NCBI RefSeq assembly: GCF_004307425.1
Contig: NZ_SEWZ01000001.1
Span: 556,689 to 620,688 of the forward strand
Direction of reading: 5' to 3'
Source: Aquirufa antheringensis
GTDB lineage: Bacteria; Bacteroidota; Bacteroidia; Cytophagales; Spirosomataceae
Length of the DNA: 64,000 nucleotides
The translations under genes and the position numbers were made by a program. Below, piece after piece: positions 28,135 to 36,079 of this stretch. The notes below the pieces were generated by a model. The model saw only the letters and a list, made by a program, of their open reading frames with translations. It searched no databases and had not been told where the DNA came from. Positions within the stretch are counted from its first letter, which is position 1, and each line of letters starts with the position of its first letter.

Positions 28135-29088
28135 TTAGGATATTTCTTCCTTGATTTGATAATTCGTCGTCTTATCTGAGTTCGTAATCAATAACTCTCC
28201 GATAAAACCGGCTAAAAAGAGCTGTACACCCAGTATGATGGCCACTAGCGCTAAAAAGAACAGCGGATTGTCTGTGACATTGCGGTACTTTAAATTATAA
28301 GCAATGTTATAAATTTTAACACCCATTAAATAGATGGTCAAACCAGAACCCGTTAAAAAGGACAAGATTCCTAGGCTTCCAAATAAGTGCATCGGACGTT
28401 TGCCAAAAATCTGCACAAATGAAATCGATAACAGATCCAAGAAACCATATAGGAAGCGCTCTAAACCAAATTTAGTCGCTCCATACTTGCGCGCCTGGTG
28501 TTGAACTACTTTCTCGCCAATCTTCGTAAATCCGTTCCATTTCGCTTGAACCGGAATGTAGCGGTGCATTTCACCGTACAAACGTAACGTTTTCACTACT
28601 TCAATTTTATAGGCTTTCAAGCCGCAATTGAAATCATGTAAATGAACGCCTGACAATTTGCGGGTTGCTGCATTGTATAATTTAGTGGGAATTGTCTTCG
28701 AAATAGGATCAAAGCGCTTCTGTTTCCAGCCTGAAATCAGATCGTAATTTTCCTCTGTAATCAATCGATATAATTCAGGTATCTCATCTGGAGAATCCTG
28801 TAAATCCGCATCCATCGTGATCACTACTTGGCCTGAAGCCTTGCTGAATCCTTCGTGAAGAGCTGCCGATTTGCCATAATTACGCGCGAAAGAGATGGCT
28901 ATAATCGTGCTGTACTGCGTGGATAATTGCTTTAAAACCTCCCAGGAATTGTCGTTACTGCCATCGTTTACGAAGATCATTTCGTAAGAAAATGCATTTT
29001 CTTTCATCACTCGATCGATCCAAGAACATAGTTCTGGAAGCGATTCGGCTTCGTTATAAAGAGGGACTACGATGGATAGCTGTAACAT
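28135..29088 (-). CDS. Family 2 glycosyltransferase with C-terminal membrane helices (DPM1/GtrB-like)
   Basis: 317 residues. A GT-A domain with SIVVPLYNEAESLP at the N-terminus, DADLQDSPDEIP (metal-binding DxD) and a GLKAYK region is followed by two transmembrane helices (about residues 230-300). This is the layout of polyprenyl-phosphate glycosyltransferases that load a sugar on a lipid carrier at the inner membrane. The sugar is unknown. A strong -7 box lies directly before the ATG, so it can be expressed apart from trmN6. Confidence 0.88.
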   Translation of the reverse strand: MLQLSIVVPLYNEAESLPELCSWIDRVMKENAFSYEMIFVNDGSNDNSWEVLKQLSTQYSTIIAISFARNYGKSAALHEGFSKASGQVVITMDADLQDSPDEIPELYRLITEENYDLISGWKQKRFDPISKTIPTKLYNAATRKLSGVHLHDFNCGLKAYKIEVVKTLRLYGEMHRYIPVQAKWNGFTKIGEKVVQHQARKYGATKFGLERFLYGFLDLLSISFVQIFGKRPMHLFGSLGILSFLTGSGLTIYLMGVKIYNIAYNLKYRNVTDNPLFFLALVAIILGVQLFLAGFIGELLITNSDKTTNYQIKEEIS

Positions 29089-29093
29089 ACGAG

Positions 29094-29110
29094 CAAAAAT
29101 ACAAAATTAT
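29094..29110 (-). promoter_or_regulatory. Two tandem -7 boxes before the glycosyltransferase gene
   Basis: On the minus strand, TAATTTTG (29110-29103) and TATTTTTG (29101-29094) both match TAnnTTTG. The nearer one ends 5 bases before the ATG, which would give a nearly leaderless mRNA. They overlap the trmN6 stop. Confidence 0.5.
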
Positions 29111-29829
29111 TGCGAAGGATAGATGATATAATAGGGTCTTAATAATTCGATGAACTCCGGGCTGTATTCCCCTAGTTCTGTTTTGATATTTATTCGGTCC
29201 TGTTTGATTGGATTATTTTTCCTAGATCCGTTCGCCATTACGCGTAATACGGGGCTAGAGGGGGTGGAATGGATGGTTACCTTTTCATGTAAGAATAGCC
29301 CATTTACCTGTAGAGATTGTTCGAATTGGGCCAAAACATCTTCCGGATACAGCACCGCAAATTCTCCCTCTTTTGTTAGTAGTCGATCAATGGAGGCTGC
29401 TAAATCTACCGGACTTAAATGATCCGCATGAATCGCCATGTGTTTTGCTTCATCCGAAGCCGCGAGGTGATTTGTAAAAAAAGGTGGATTAGAGCAGATG
29501 AAATCGAATTTTTCTTCTGACTTAAATGTTAAAACGTTCGCTTCGATGGCTTGCAGGCGTTCTTTAAAAGGACTGCTATTGAAATTTTCGGAAGCAATTT
29601 TGGCCACTTCGGGGTGAATTTCAAGTGCTTTCGTCGAACAAGTGGGATTGGCTTGTGCGAGCATGGAAGCTAACAAACCACATCCCGTTCCAATATCTAG
29701 ACAATTACCCCGTGCCTTCATAGAAGCCCAAGCGCCAAAAAGACAGGCCTCCGTACTAATCTTCAATCCCGGATTACCGTGATGTAGCGAAAATTGTTTG
29801 AACTCAAAAGTAGATCTATTTTCGGCCAT
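29107..29829 (-). CDS. trmN6: tRNA1(Val) (adenine37-N6)-methyltransferase
   Basis: SAM-dependent N6-adenine methyltransferase of the YfiC/TrmN6 family. Motif I is LDIGTGCGLLASMLAQ and the catalytic motif is NPPFF. The opening FKQFSLHHG and FGAWA are typical of this family. I choose the ATG at 29829 (MAENRSTFEF, 240 residues); the frame extends 6 codons further but without family similarity. It overlaps the RNase H gene by 14 bases. Confidence 0.88.
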   Translation of the reverse strand: MAENRSTFEFKQFSLHHGNPGLKISTEACLFGAWASMKARGNCLDIGTGCGLLASMLAQANPTCSTKALEIHPEVAKIASENFNSSPFKERLQAIEANVLTFKSEEKFDFICSNPPFFTNHLAASDEAKHMAIHADHLSPVDLAASIDRLLTKEGEFAVLYPEDVLAQFEQSLQVNGLFLHEKVTIHSTPSSPVLRVMANGSRKNNPIKQDRINIKTELGEYSPEFIELLRPYYIIYPSQ

Positions 29830-30439
29830 AATCCGCCGGATTTTCACCCCAGTCCTCCGTTTCCCATTTCAGAACTTTAGTCGTGTAATGGTTACTTTTT
29901 AACCACGCGATGGCATTATCGACCATCTGGAATAATTCTTCCGTTCGTGCATTGCGCTCAAGATTCGTTTTGATCGCTCTGTTTCTTACCCAAGCAATAG
30001 CCGTTCTCGAATCTGAATACAAAGGATATGGACAATCTAATTTCTTTAAATAGGCCAGACCGTGAACAATGGCCAAAAACTCACCTAAGTTAACGGTGCC
30101 TTCTGGAAAGGGACCGCGCGCAAATAACACTTCTTTCGTTTCTGTATTTACGCCTTGGTATTCCAATTTACCTGGATTGCCTGCGCAGGCAGCATCCACC
30201 GAAATACTTGGAACGACAATTTTAGCCGCGTTTAAGCGAGGCGTTTTCGTCTTAGAAGCTGGTGAAACGCTGGCCCAATAATTCTTTTTAGCGGCGCTTT
30301 CAGCTTCGGCTTTCGATTCAAAAGACTTGTATTGCGCACCCGCATAGCCTTTGATGTTCTTTTCGGTCTCCGCCCAAGAATCAAAGATCCCTTTCTGATG
30401 ACCCGCCCAAATCACGTAATATTTTTGTTTTTTGGCCAT
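29816..30439 (-). CDS. rnhA: Ribonuclease H with N-terminal viroplasmin domain
   Basis: Cleaves RNA in RNA-DNA hybrids. Residues 1-50 (KYYVIWAGHQKGIFDSWAE, then YKSFESKAEAESA) form the viroplasmin/caulimovirus-type hybrid-binding domain also found at the N-terminus of eukaryotic RNase H1. The catalytic domain follows with the acidic residues in VDAACAGNPG, LGEFLAIVHGL and YSDSRTAIAW, and a late Asp in WGENPADYGRK. 207 residues. It lies one base upstream of the marC stop and overlaps trmN6. Confidence 0.92.
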   Translation of the reverse strand: MAKKQKYYVIWAGHQKGIFDSWAETEKNIKGYAGAQYKSFESKAEAESAAKKNYWASVSPASKTKTPRLNAAKIVVPSISVDAACAGNPGKLEYQGVNTETKEVLFARGPFPEGTVNLGEFLAIVHGLAYLKKLDCPYPLYSDSRTAIAWVRNRAIKTNLERNARTEELFQMVDNAIAWLKSNHYTTKVLKWETEDWGENPADYGRK

Positions 30440-31009
30440 CTACATCAAACGTGATTTAAAGATTTTAATCGCGATCGCAATCAAAATTACCCCGAAAATC
30501 TTGCGCAAAATCTGCGTCCCTGCATTTCCTAGTTTCTTCTCGATCCACACGCTAGAGCGTAAGACGATGTAGATGAATACGAGGTTAATGAAGATACTGA
30601 TAATGATATTTTCCTCTTCAAATTGTGACTTCAAGGAAATTAAAGTCGTCATCGTTCCCGCTCCAGCGATGATAGGGAAGGCTAATGGTACAATGGAATG
30701 CGTATTAGTCTCGATTTCTTCACTTTTGAAAATGTTTCGACCAAGCGTCATCTCCATACCGATGAGGAAGATGATCAAGGCCCCCGCCATGGCGAAGGAA
30801 TTAGTATCGACCCCTAATAAATGGAGGATGAATTTTCCGGCAAAAAAGAACCCGATCATGATGATTCCCGAGGCTAAAGTCGCCTGTCCAGGATGGATAT
30901 CTCCATTTTTTTTACGCAATTCGATGATAATGGGAATGGACCCTAAGATATCAATCACGGAAAAAAGGATCAGCGAGGAGGATAAAATCTCTTTTGAGTT
31001 AAAGTTCAT
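30440..31009 (-). CDS. MarC-family integral membrane protein
   Basis: About 189 residues with six hydrophobic helices and typical MarC/YchE stretches (FSVIDILGSIPIIIEL, AFPIIAGAGTMTTLI). Function of the family is unsettled; despite its name it is not an antibiotic-resistance determinant. An upstream ATG adds 30 residues that are an out-of-frame reading of the aminotransferase gene, so I start at 31009. That gives an 11-base overlap with the aminotransferase stop. The stop is adjacent to the RNase H start. Confidence 0.88.
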   Translation of the reverse strand: MNFNSKEILSSSLILFSVIDILGSIPIIIELRKKNGDIHPGQATLASGIIMIGFFFAGKFILHLLGVDTNSFAMAGALIIFLIGMEMTLGRNIFKSEEIETNTHSIVPLAFPIIAGAGTMTTLISLKSQFEEENIIISIFINLVFIYIVLRSSVWIEKKLGNAGTQILRKIFGVILIAIAIKIFKSRLM

Positions 31010-32045
31010 ATTGTATGGTTTGGATGAGTGTTTCAATATCTTCAAACGTATGGCTGGGGAAGTTTGCAATACGGAAACTGGTTTCCTTCCAAGCGCCATA
31101 GCCTTTTCCTAGTTCTATACCTTTTTTTAAGCAGAGTTGATGCAATTGCTTAATCTTACCTGGTTCCCCTGTTAAGGCCAAAACCGTAGGCAAACGCAAC
31201 GCTGGGTTCTCTATTAAATAGCTAAAATCAGGTTGATTGTCCCAGAAATCCGTCCACAATTTCATTTTAGCTAAAGTGGCAAGATGTACTTCTGATAACG
31301 AAGGCAGCTGCTGCGTTAATCGGTAAACTAGGTAAATACTCAACACATTCGGTGTCATTTGCGTCTGAAACATTTTTCTGTTTTCTTCCAAAAACAAAAC
31401 ATCGTTATAATGCGTCGATCGATTTAGTTCTTTTGCCCTAGCTAATGCCTTGGGAGAACAAATGAGTAGGCCCATTCCCGCTGGAATTCCGATGCATTTC
31501 TGTACGGATGCTAACCAAACATCGGCTTCATCCCACGGCAATTCAATTCCGCCCATTGAGGAGGTGGCATCCACGGCGATTAGGGCGTCTTCTGTTAATT
31601 GAAAATCAGCTCTTCGTATTTGCTGGCCGGTCCCATTCGAAGTTTCACTTTGAACTAGACATAGCGTATCTCCCTTGATAGGACCTAGTTGAAGGCCGAT
31701 TTCGGCTAAGCTTTGGTCCAAAGAGAACTCAATAGATTCTGCGGTGGATGCCGCATAATGCGCCCATTTTTTTCCAAAGGCTCCATTATATAAGTGAGTT
31801 GATTTTTCTCTAACGAGGGATTGAATGACAATCTCCCAAGCCTCAGTAGCGGAAGAAACGAAATAGATGGTATAATTCGATGGGATATTCCATTTCTGAT
31901 GAAGCACCTCAAATGTAGCCTCGAGCAGTTTTTCGAATCGCTCACTTCGATGGTTGATGCTGACAATACCCTGCTCAAAAGCCTCTTGAATGTATCCAAG
32001 GGCCTCTGGATGAACCTTAGAGGGGCCAGGGTAGAAGGATAACAT
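30999..32045 (-). CDS. Class V aminotransferase (phosphoserine/alanine-glyoxylate aminotransferase-like)
   Basis: A PLP enzyme of fold type I, 348 residues. The N-terminal FYPGPSKVHPEAL and the NHRS region bind phosphate and substrate in SerC and AGT relatives. VDATSSMGGIELPW carries the cofactor Asp, and the Schiff-base Lys is in LASVQKCIGIPAGMGL. The C-terminal KGIELGKGYGAWKETSFRIANFP resembles phosphoserine aminotransferase. It may supply serine, but the substrate is not certain. It lies between aroQ (4-base gap) and marC (11-base overlap). Confidence 0.8.
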   Translation of the reverse strand: MLSFYPGPSKVHPEALGYIQEAFEQGIVSINHRSERFEKLLEATFEVLHQKWNIPSNYTIYFVSSATEAWEIVIQSLVREKSTHLYNGAFGKKWAHYAASTAESIEFSLDQSLAEIGLQLGPIKGDTLCLVQSETSNGTGQQIRRADFQLTEDALIAVDATSSMGGIELPWDEADVWLASVQKCIGIPAGMGLLICSPKALARAKELNRSTHYNDVLFLEENRKMFQTQMTPNVLSIYLVYRLTQQLPSLSEVHLATLAKMKLWTDFWDNQPDFSYLIENPALRLPTVLALTGEPGKIKQLHQLCLKKGIELGKGYGAWKETSFRIANFPSHTFEDIETLIQTIQYEL

Positions 32046-32048
32046 GGT

Positions 32049-32474
32049 TTAAAGGAAAGAATAAAGGCCTAATTCATAACCGCGCAAGCCTAAACCGACG
32101 ATGATTCCCTTTGCTTTAGGACTTAAATAACTGTGGTGGCGGAACTCTTCTCGTGCGTGAACATTTGAAATGTGAATTTCAATCACGGGTGTTTTGATGG
32201 CTGCTACTGCGTCGCCTAAGGCCACCGAAGTGTGTGTATACCCTCCCGCATTGAATAAAATGCCATCATAGGTAAATCCCACTTCGTGCAATTTATTAAT
32301 TAAAGCTCCCTCTTCGTTGGATTGGAAGTAAGAGATATCTAGTTGCTGGCCGAATTTATCTTGTAAGATTTCCAAAAACTGCTCGAACGTCTGTGCCCCA
32401 TAGATTTCTGGTTCTCGTGTGCCTAATAAATTCAAATTAGGACCATTCAGGATTAATATTTTCTTTCTTACCAT
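32049..32474 (-). CDS. aroQ: 3-Dehydroquinate dehydratase, type II
   Basis: Dehydrates 3-dehydroquinate to 3-dehydroshikimate. 141 residues from the ATG at 32474. Motifs: LILNGPNLNLLGTREPEIYG (catalytic Tyr), FNAGGYTHTSVAL, EIHISNVHAREEFRHHS (catalytic His) and GLGLRGYELGL. The frame extends upstream to 32540, but those residues are unlike the family. It diverges from xerD. Confidence 0.93.
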   Translation of the reverse strand: MVRKKILILNGPNLNLLGTREPEIYGAQTFEQFLEILQDKFGQQLDISYFQSNEEGALINKLHEVGFTYDGILFNAGGYTHTSVALGDAVAAIKTPVIEIHISNVHAREEFRHHSYLSPKAKGIIVGLGLRGYELGLYSFL

Positions 32475-32541
32475 ATTTAAAAAGGGACATGCGGTGTAAA
32501 AATACGTAATTACTTTAAATTTACGGGATTCATAGCACAAA

Positions 32542-33468
32542 ATGTATATGTGGGAGACAGAAATCCAGTCTTTTGGTGATTACTTGAAAATAGAGCGTGG
32601 CTTATCCAAGCACTCCCACGAAGCCTATTTACGGGATATCCAAAAGCTGTCCACCTATCTATCTATTGCTCCTATTGCGATTAGCGAGGTAGAGGAATCT
32701 CATATTTTGGCCTTCTTAAAAGACCTACATTCCTTAGGTATCGAAGCAAGCACCCAATCGCGCACCCTTTCAGGCATTCGTGCTTTTTTTCAATTTCTCG
32801 TTTTCGATGGCACCCTAAAAGCAGACCCCACCGTTCACGTAAAAAATCCCCAGATGGGGCGCAAATTACCCGACACCCTCTCTTTCGACGAGATTACGGC
32901 CATACTTGAACAGGCAGATCTCTCTAGTCCGGAAGGGGTACGAAATCGAGCAATGCTGGAATTTTTATATGGGGCCGGTTTACGCGTTTCTGAATTAATT
33001 GGCCTAAAAAGAGAAGATATCTACGAAGATCAAGGCTTCATCAAAGTCCGTGGAAAGGGCGACAAAGAGCGTCTGATTCCCGCTGGCCGCGATGCATTCA
33101 AGTATTTGAATTTGTATTTGGAATCAGTTAGGCCATCTGTGTCCGTCAAAAAAGACGCCACCCACTTCGTTTTTCTAAACCGCCGAGGTTCTGGCTTAAG
33201 CCGGGTGATGGTTTTCTTGATTTGTAAAGACCTCGCCGCGAAAGCAGGCATCACGAAAGTAATCAGCCCCCATACTTTTCGCCATTCTTTTGCAACCCAT
33301 TTAATTGAAGGCGGAGCTGACTTGCGCGCCGTTCAGGAGATGTTAGGCCATGAATCGATCTTAACGACGGAGATTTATACCCACTTGGATCGGGCGTATT
33401 TAACGCAGATGGTGCAGGATTTTCATCCTTTTTCAAAATACAAAGACCAAAGTTCAAATACCAAATAG
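32542..33468 (+). CDS. xerD: Site-specific tyrosine recombinase XerD
   Basis: Resolves chromosome dimers at dif, normally with XerC and FtsK. 308 residues: an N-terminal SAM-like core-binding domain (GLSKHSHEAYLRDIQKL) and a catalytic domain with Arg 148 in GAGLRVSEL, HTFRH (His 244, Arg 247), His 270 in LGHES, and Tyr 279 in EIYTHLD. The last ten or so codons (after FHPFS) and the stop codon are read out of a heptad repeat array, so the native tail has probably been replaced. ftsK lies 8 kb away. Confidence 0.9.
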   Translation: MYMWETEIQSFGDYLKIERGLSKHSHEAYLRDIQKLSTYLSIAPIAISEVEESHILAFLKDLHSLGIEASTQSRTLSGIRAFFQFLVFDGTLKADPTVHVKNPQMGRKLPDTLSFDEITAILEQADLSSPEGVRNRAMLEFLYGAGLRVSELIGLKREDIYEDQGFIKVRGKGDKERLIPAGRDAFKYLNLYLESVRPSVSVKKDATHFVFLNRRGSGLSRVMVFLICKDLAAKAGITKVISPHTFRHSFATHLIEGGADLRAVQEMLGHESILTTEIYTHLDRAYLTQMVQDFHPFSKYKDQSSNTK

Positions 33469-33529
33469 CAAAGACTCAAGTTCAAAGTTCAAAGAGCAAA
33501 GAGCAAAGTTCAAAGAGCAAAGTCAAAAT
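33434..33529. repeat. Heptad-period array R3 left arm
   Basis: Thirteen 7-base units in strict phase: CAAAATA, CAAAGAC, CAAAGTT, CAAATAC, CAAATAG, CAAAGAC, one slipped unit (TCAAGTT), CAAAGTT, CAAAGAG (twice), CAAAGTT, CAAAGAG, CAAAGTC, then AAAAT. The fifth unit supplies the xerD TAG stop. It is mirrored by the right arm at 33995-34041. Confidence 0.9.
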
Positions 33530-33618
33530 TTGGAAGTTATCATTAAGTTGGTAGTTATTATCAGTTTTTTAGGGTTTCCCCAAAGGTTGCTAGTGTAGTT
33601 TTATAAAAAAACACCACT

Positions 33619-33981
33619 ATGACCTATACTAATATTGTCCAAGAAAAAGCGTTTCAATTTTCATTGAATTTAATTCCAGTTTGTATACGATTATCAAATG
33701 AAAAGAAGGAATTTGTGCTATCAAAGCAGCTTTTAAAATCTAGTACTTCAATTGGAGCAAATTTAGAAGAAGCAATTGGAGGCTTTTCGAAGAAAGATTT
33801 TCATTACAAAATTTCTATTTCTTACAAAGAAGCGAGAGAAACCCGCTATTGGCTGAAATTACTCGTTGCATCTGACCTAATAAACATGGAAGATGGTAAT
33901 TTACTATTGGATGAATTGGAGGAGATTCTTAAGATTTTAGGACGTACAATTATCACCTTGAATCAAAATAATTCAGCCTAA
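33619..33981 (+). CDS. Four-helix-bundle protein (S23 / 23S rRNA intervening-sequence type)
   Basis: 120 residues, predicted all-helical, of the small family first seen inside 23S rRNA intervening sequences. KSSTSIGANLEEA (about residues 40-52), FHYKISISYKEARETRYWL and the leucine-rich C-terminal helix are its hallmarks. Family members occur in many copies in Bacteroidota, and their function is not established; nucleic acid binding or a selfish role is speculation. Here it is the only gene between two mirrored heptad arrays, which suggests it is the cargo of an inserted element. Confidence 0.85.
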   Translation: MTYTNIVQEKAFQFSLNLIPVCIRLSNEKKEFVLSKQLLKSSTSIGANLEEAIGGFSKKDFHYKISISYKEARETRYWLKLLVASDLINMEDGNLLLDELEEILKILGRTIITLNQNNSA

Positions 33982-33994
33982 TTTGAACCATTCT

Positions 33995-34041
33995 ATTTTG
34001 TCTTTGCTCTTTGAACTTTGGTCTTTGAACTTTGCTATTTG
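33995..34041. repeat. Heptad-period array R3 right arm (inverted)
   Basis: Six 7-base units after ATTTT: GTCTTTG, CTCTTTG, AACTTTG, GTCTTTG, AACTTTG, CTATTTG. The innermost 26 bases (33995-34020) are the reverse complement of 33504-33529 with a single mismatch. The outermost unit contains the stop codon of the minus-strand 34035 gene, as its twin on the left does for xerD. Confidence 0.9.
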
Positions 34042-34439
34042 TCTTCCGGAAAAGGAATAAACACAAAATTCGTAAACTGCCCATCCACCACAAAGAGGCA
34101 AGCGAATTCTTCGATATCTTTGAAGTTTTGGACGAAGAGCTCCATGTTCTCTTCTGCGATGAGTTTACGCTGCACAAATTCTTCCATCATCGAAGCATGG
34201 TAATTCCACTTATTTTCGTGCAATTCACTTACGCCGATCAGTTTTTGGCCGATTTCGATGGGACGTTGGGAGGTCACGAAGATGGGGAAATCGGAGAATC
34301 CTCGTTTTTTGATTTGGTAAGACGCCTCTTTCAGGGTATCGGCTACTTTGATAAAATCAGAGGAAATGAGACCTAAGTATTTTCCGTTTAAGTCTGGGGA
34401 ATTAGGCGCGTTTGAAAGGGCTGTGTAATCTTCGATCAT
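34035..34439 (-). CDS. Conserved hypothetical protein
   Basis: 134 residues that I cannot place in a named family. It looks like a soluble cytoplasmic alpha/beta protein: no signal peptide, no membrane segment, a central helical part (ASMMEEFVQRKLIAEENMEL) and a hydrophobic beta-like end (FACLFVVDGQFTNFVFIPF). Its TAG stop is inside the outermost heptad of array R3, so the very C-terminus (PEDK) may derive from the repeat. It starts 3 bases after the alanine dehydrogenase stop, so it follows that gene in one operon. Confidence 0.7.
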   Translation of the reverse strand: MIEDYTALSNAPNSPDLNGKYLGLISSDFIKVADTLKEASYQIKKRGFSDFPIFVTSQRPIEIGQKLIGVSELHENKWNYHASMMEEFVQRKLIAEENMELFVQNFKDIEEFACLFVVDGQFTNFVFIPFPEDK

Positions 34440-34442
34440 GAT

Positions 34443-35663
34443 TTAACTCTTACTTAGTAATAATAATTGAATGTCTTTGACAGGTTTGTGGAACAATTTT
34501 CCTGTGCTTGGTTGTGTTACGAAGCCGCGGTAGCAGAATACGCCTTTCATGAAGGATTTTCCTTGCCAAAGCATTTCTTCCACACCCCCAGTCTTCCCCG
34601 CCTTCAAGATGAAAGACGTCATGAGGTTGCTCATCGCTAAACTAGCGGTGTGAGCCACAAGGGATGGGATGTTAGGAACACAGAAATGAGTGATGCCGTA
34701 TTTTTCGAAGGTGGGTTTTTGAATCGTACAAGGCTCTGAAGTCTCAAAACAGCCGCCTTGGTCAATACAGACATCCAGAATCAACGTTCCAGGTTTCAGC
34801 TTGCTCACCATCTCTTCCGTCACGATGCAAGGAGTAATTCCGCTGTCTGAACGCAAGGCACCTACGATGATTTGGGCTTCCTGTAAAGCTTTAGCTAAAT
34901 TTTCCGAATCAATTACCTGCGTGACGATGGGGAATCCCAGCGCCGCTTTTAGGCGTTGTAACTTATAAATGTCTTTATCGAAAACTTGGAATTGAATGCC
35001 TGCGCTCGCTGCCGCTCGCGCCACTTGCTCCACCACCTGACCCGCACCTAACAGCACTAGATTACAAGGAGGAACACCTGTGACATGCCCTAAAAGCAAT
35101 CCTTTTTTCTTTTGAATTAAATCGGTGGCTATCGGCAAGATCAATTGTCCGGCTATTTCTGCCATTATTTTGATGAAAGGAAAGCCGCCGCCATTGTCTT
35201 CGACGAATTCTAGGCCGATGGCCATCAGCTTTTTGGCATTCATCGCATCGATTAATTCGGATGACAAATGCTGGTACGAGGCACTCGAAATAAAGGCTTG
35301 ACCTTCTTTCATGCGCGCGATTTCAGCGATGGTAGGAGGGGTAATTTTTAAAGTCAACGCACTTTGCCAAATCATCGCCACATCCTCGCTCACACTCGCT
35401 CCGGCTAATAAATAGTCAGAATCACTGAAGCCTGCACGTTCACCAGCCCCTTTTTCGATCACAATTTCGTGGCCATTATTGGTTAATAAGGCAACGGCTT
35501 GTGGGCTTAAAGAAATGCGGTTTTCGTTGGGATCGGATTCCTTAGGTAGACTGATTCGGATGCTTTGGGCATTCTGCTTTGTCCAAGCCATCGCCTCTAA
35601 AGGGGCGATGCCCTGTTTTGAAAGTAAATCCTGAAAGGGATTGTGCTCTAGTATCTTCGCCAT
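34443..35663 (-). CDS. ald: Alanine dehydrogenase-type protein (AlaDH/PNT family)
   Basis: 406 residues of the alanine dehydrogenase / pyridine nucleotide transhydrogenase-alpha family. The N-terminal substrate domain has SLPKESDPNENRISLSP and VIEKGAGERAGFSD. The NAD-binding domain has LVLLGAGQVVEQVARAA and FDKD. LILDVCIDQGGCFET and VPNIPSLVAHTAS are characteristic of alanine dehydrogenase. Interconversion of L-alanine and pyruvate with NAD is inferred from the family. It overlaps tsaE by 16 bases. Confidence 0.85.
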   Translation of the reverse strand: MAKILEHNPFQDLLSKQGIAPLEAMAWTKQNAQSIRISLPKESDPNENRISLSPQAVALLTNNGHEIVIEKGAGERAGFSDSDYLLAGASVSEDVAMIWQSALTLKITPPTIAEIARMKEGQAFISSASYQHLSSELIDAMNAKKLMAIGLEFVEDNGGGFPFIKIMAEIAGQLILPIATDLIQKKKGLLLGHVTGVPPCNLVLLGAGQVVEQVARAAASAGIQFQVFDKDIYKLQRLKAALGFPIVTQVIDSENLAKALQEAQIIVGALRSDSGITPCIVTEEMVSKLKPGTLILDVCIDQGGCFETSEPCTIQKPTFEKYGITHFCVPNIPSLVAHTASLAMSNLMTSFILKAGKTGGVEEMLWQGKSFMKGVFCYRGFVTQPSTGKLFHKPVKDIQLLLLSKS

Positions 35664-36079
35664 ACGACTTCTAATTTACGGTGCGCGTCATCGACGTGGG
35701 AGACGTTTAGTTCTAGATGTTCAAAGGTCCAAAACTCCTCCGCCTGCTCTGGCCATTCCACTAAACACAAGTGCCCAGAGTCTAAATATTCTTCTAATCC
35801 GATGTCAAAAGCCTCTTGTGCGTTCTTCAATCGGTATAAATCAAAATGATAAACGGGATTACCTTTGCCATCCACATATTCATTTACGAGTGAAAAGGTG
35901 GGGCTTTGAACAGATTGCGCCACTCCTAATTGGTGGCAAATCTCCTTAATTAAGGTTGTTTTACCAGCACCCATTTCACCGCGAAATAACCACACATTGG
36001 GGTAGTCTTTCGTCTCACGAATGAGGCTAGCGGCTATTTCAGGCAGTTCCGTGATGCTGTATTTATCCCAGGGTCTCAT
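35648..36079 (-). CDS. tsaE: tRNA threonylcarbamoyladenosine biosynthesis ATPase TsaE
   Basis: P-loop ATPase that drives the TsaBD complex in t6A37 synthesis on ANN-reading tRNAs. Walker A is GEMGAGKTTLIKEI near residue 36. SPTFSLVNEY and YHFDLYRL are the TsaE signatures, and LVEWPEQ follows. 143 residues, normal length. The start overlaps the SDR stop by 4 bases (ATGA). Confidence 0.94.
   Translation of the reverse strand: MRPWDKYSITELPEIAASLIRETKDYPNVWLFRGEMGAGKTTLIKEICHQLGVAQSVQSPTFSLVNEYVDGKGNPVYHFDLYRLKNAQEAFDIGLEEYLDSGHLCLVEWPEQAEEFWTFEHLELNVSHVDDAHRKLEVVWRRY

Noticed and set aside
30440..31099. Longer MarC start at 31099
   Set aside because: The extra 30 residues are an out-of-frame reading of the aminotransferase gene; helix 1 begins right after the ATG at 31009.
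33434..34041. Heptad arrays as a CRISPR array
   Set aside because: Units of 7 bases with no spacers and no cas genes; the arms are inverted, not uniformly direct.
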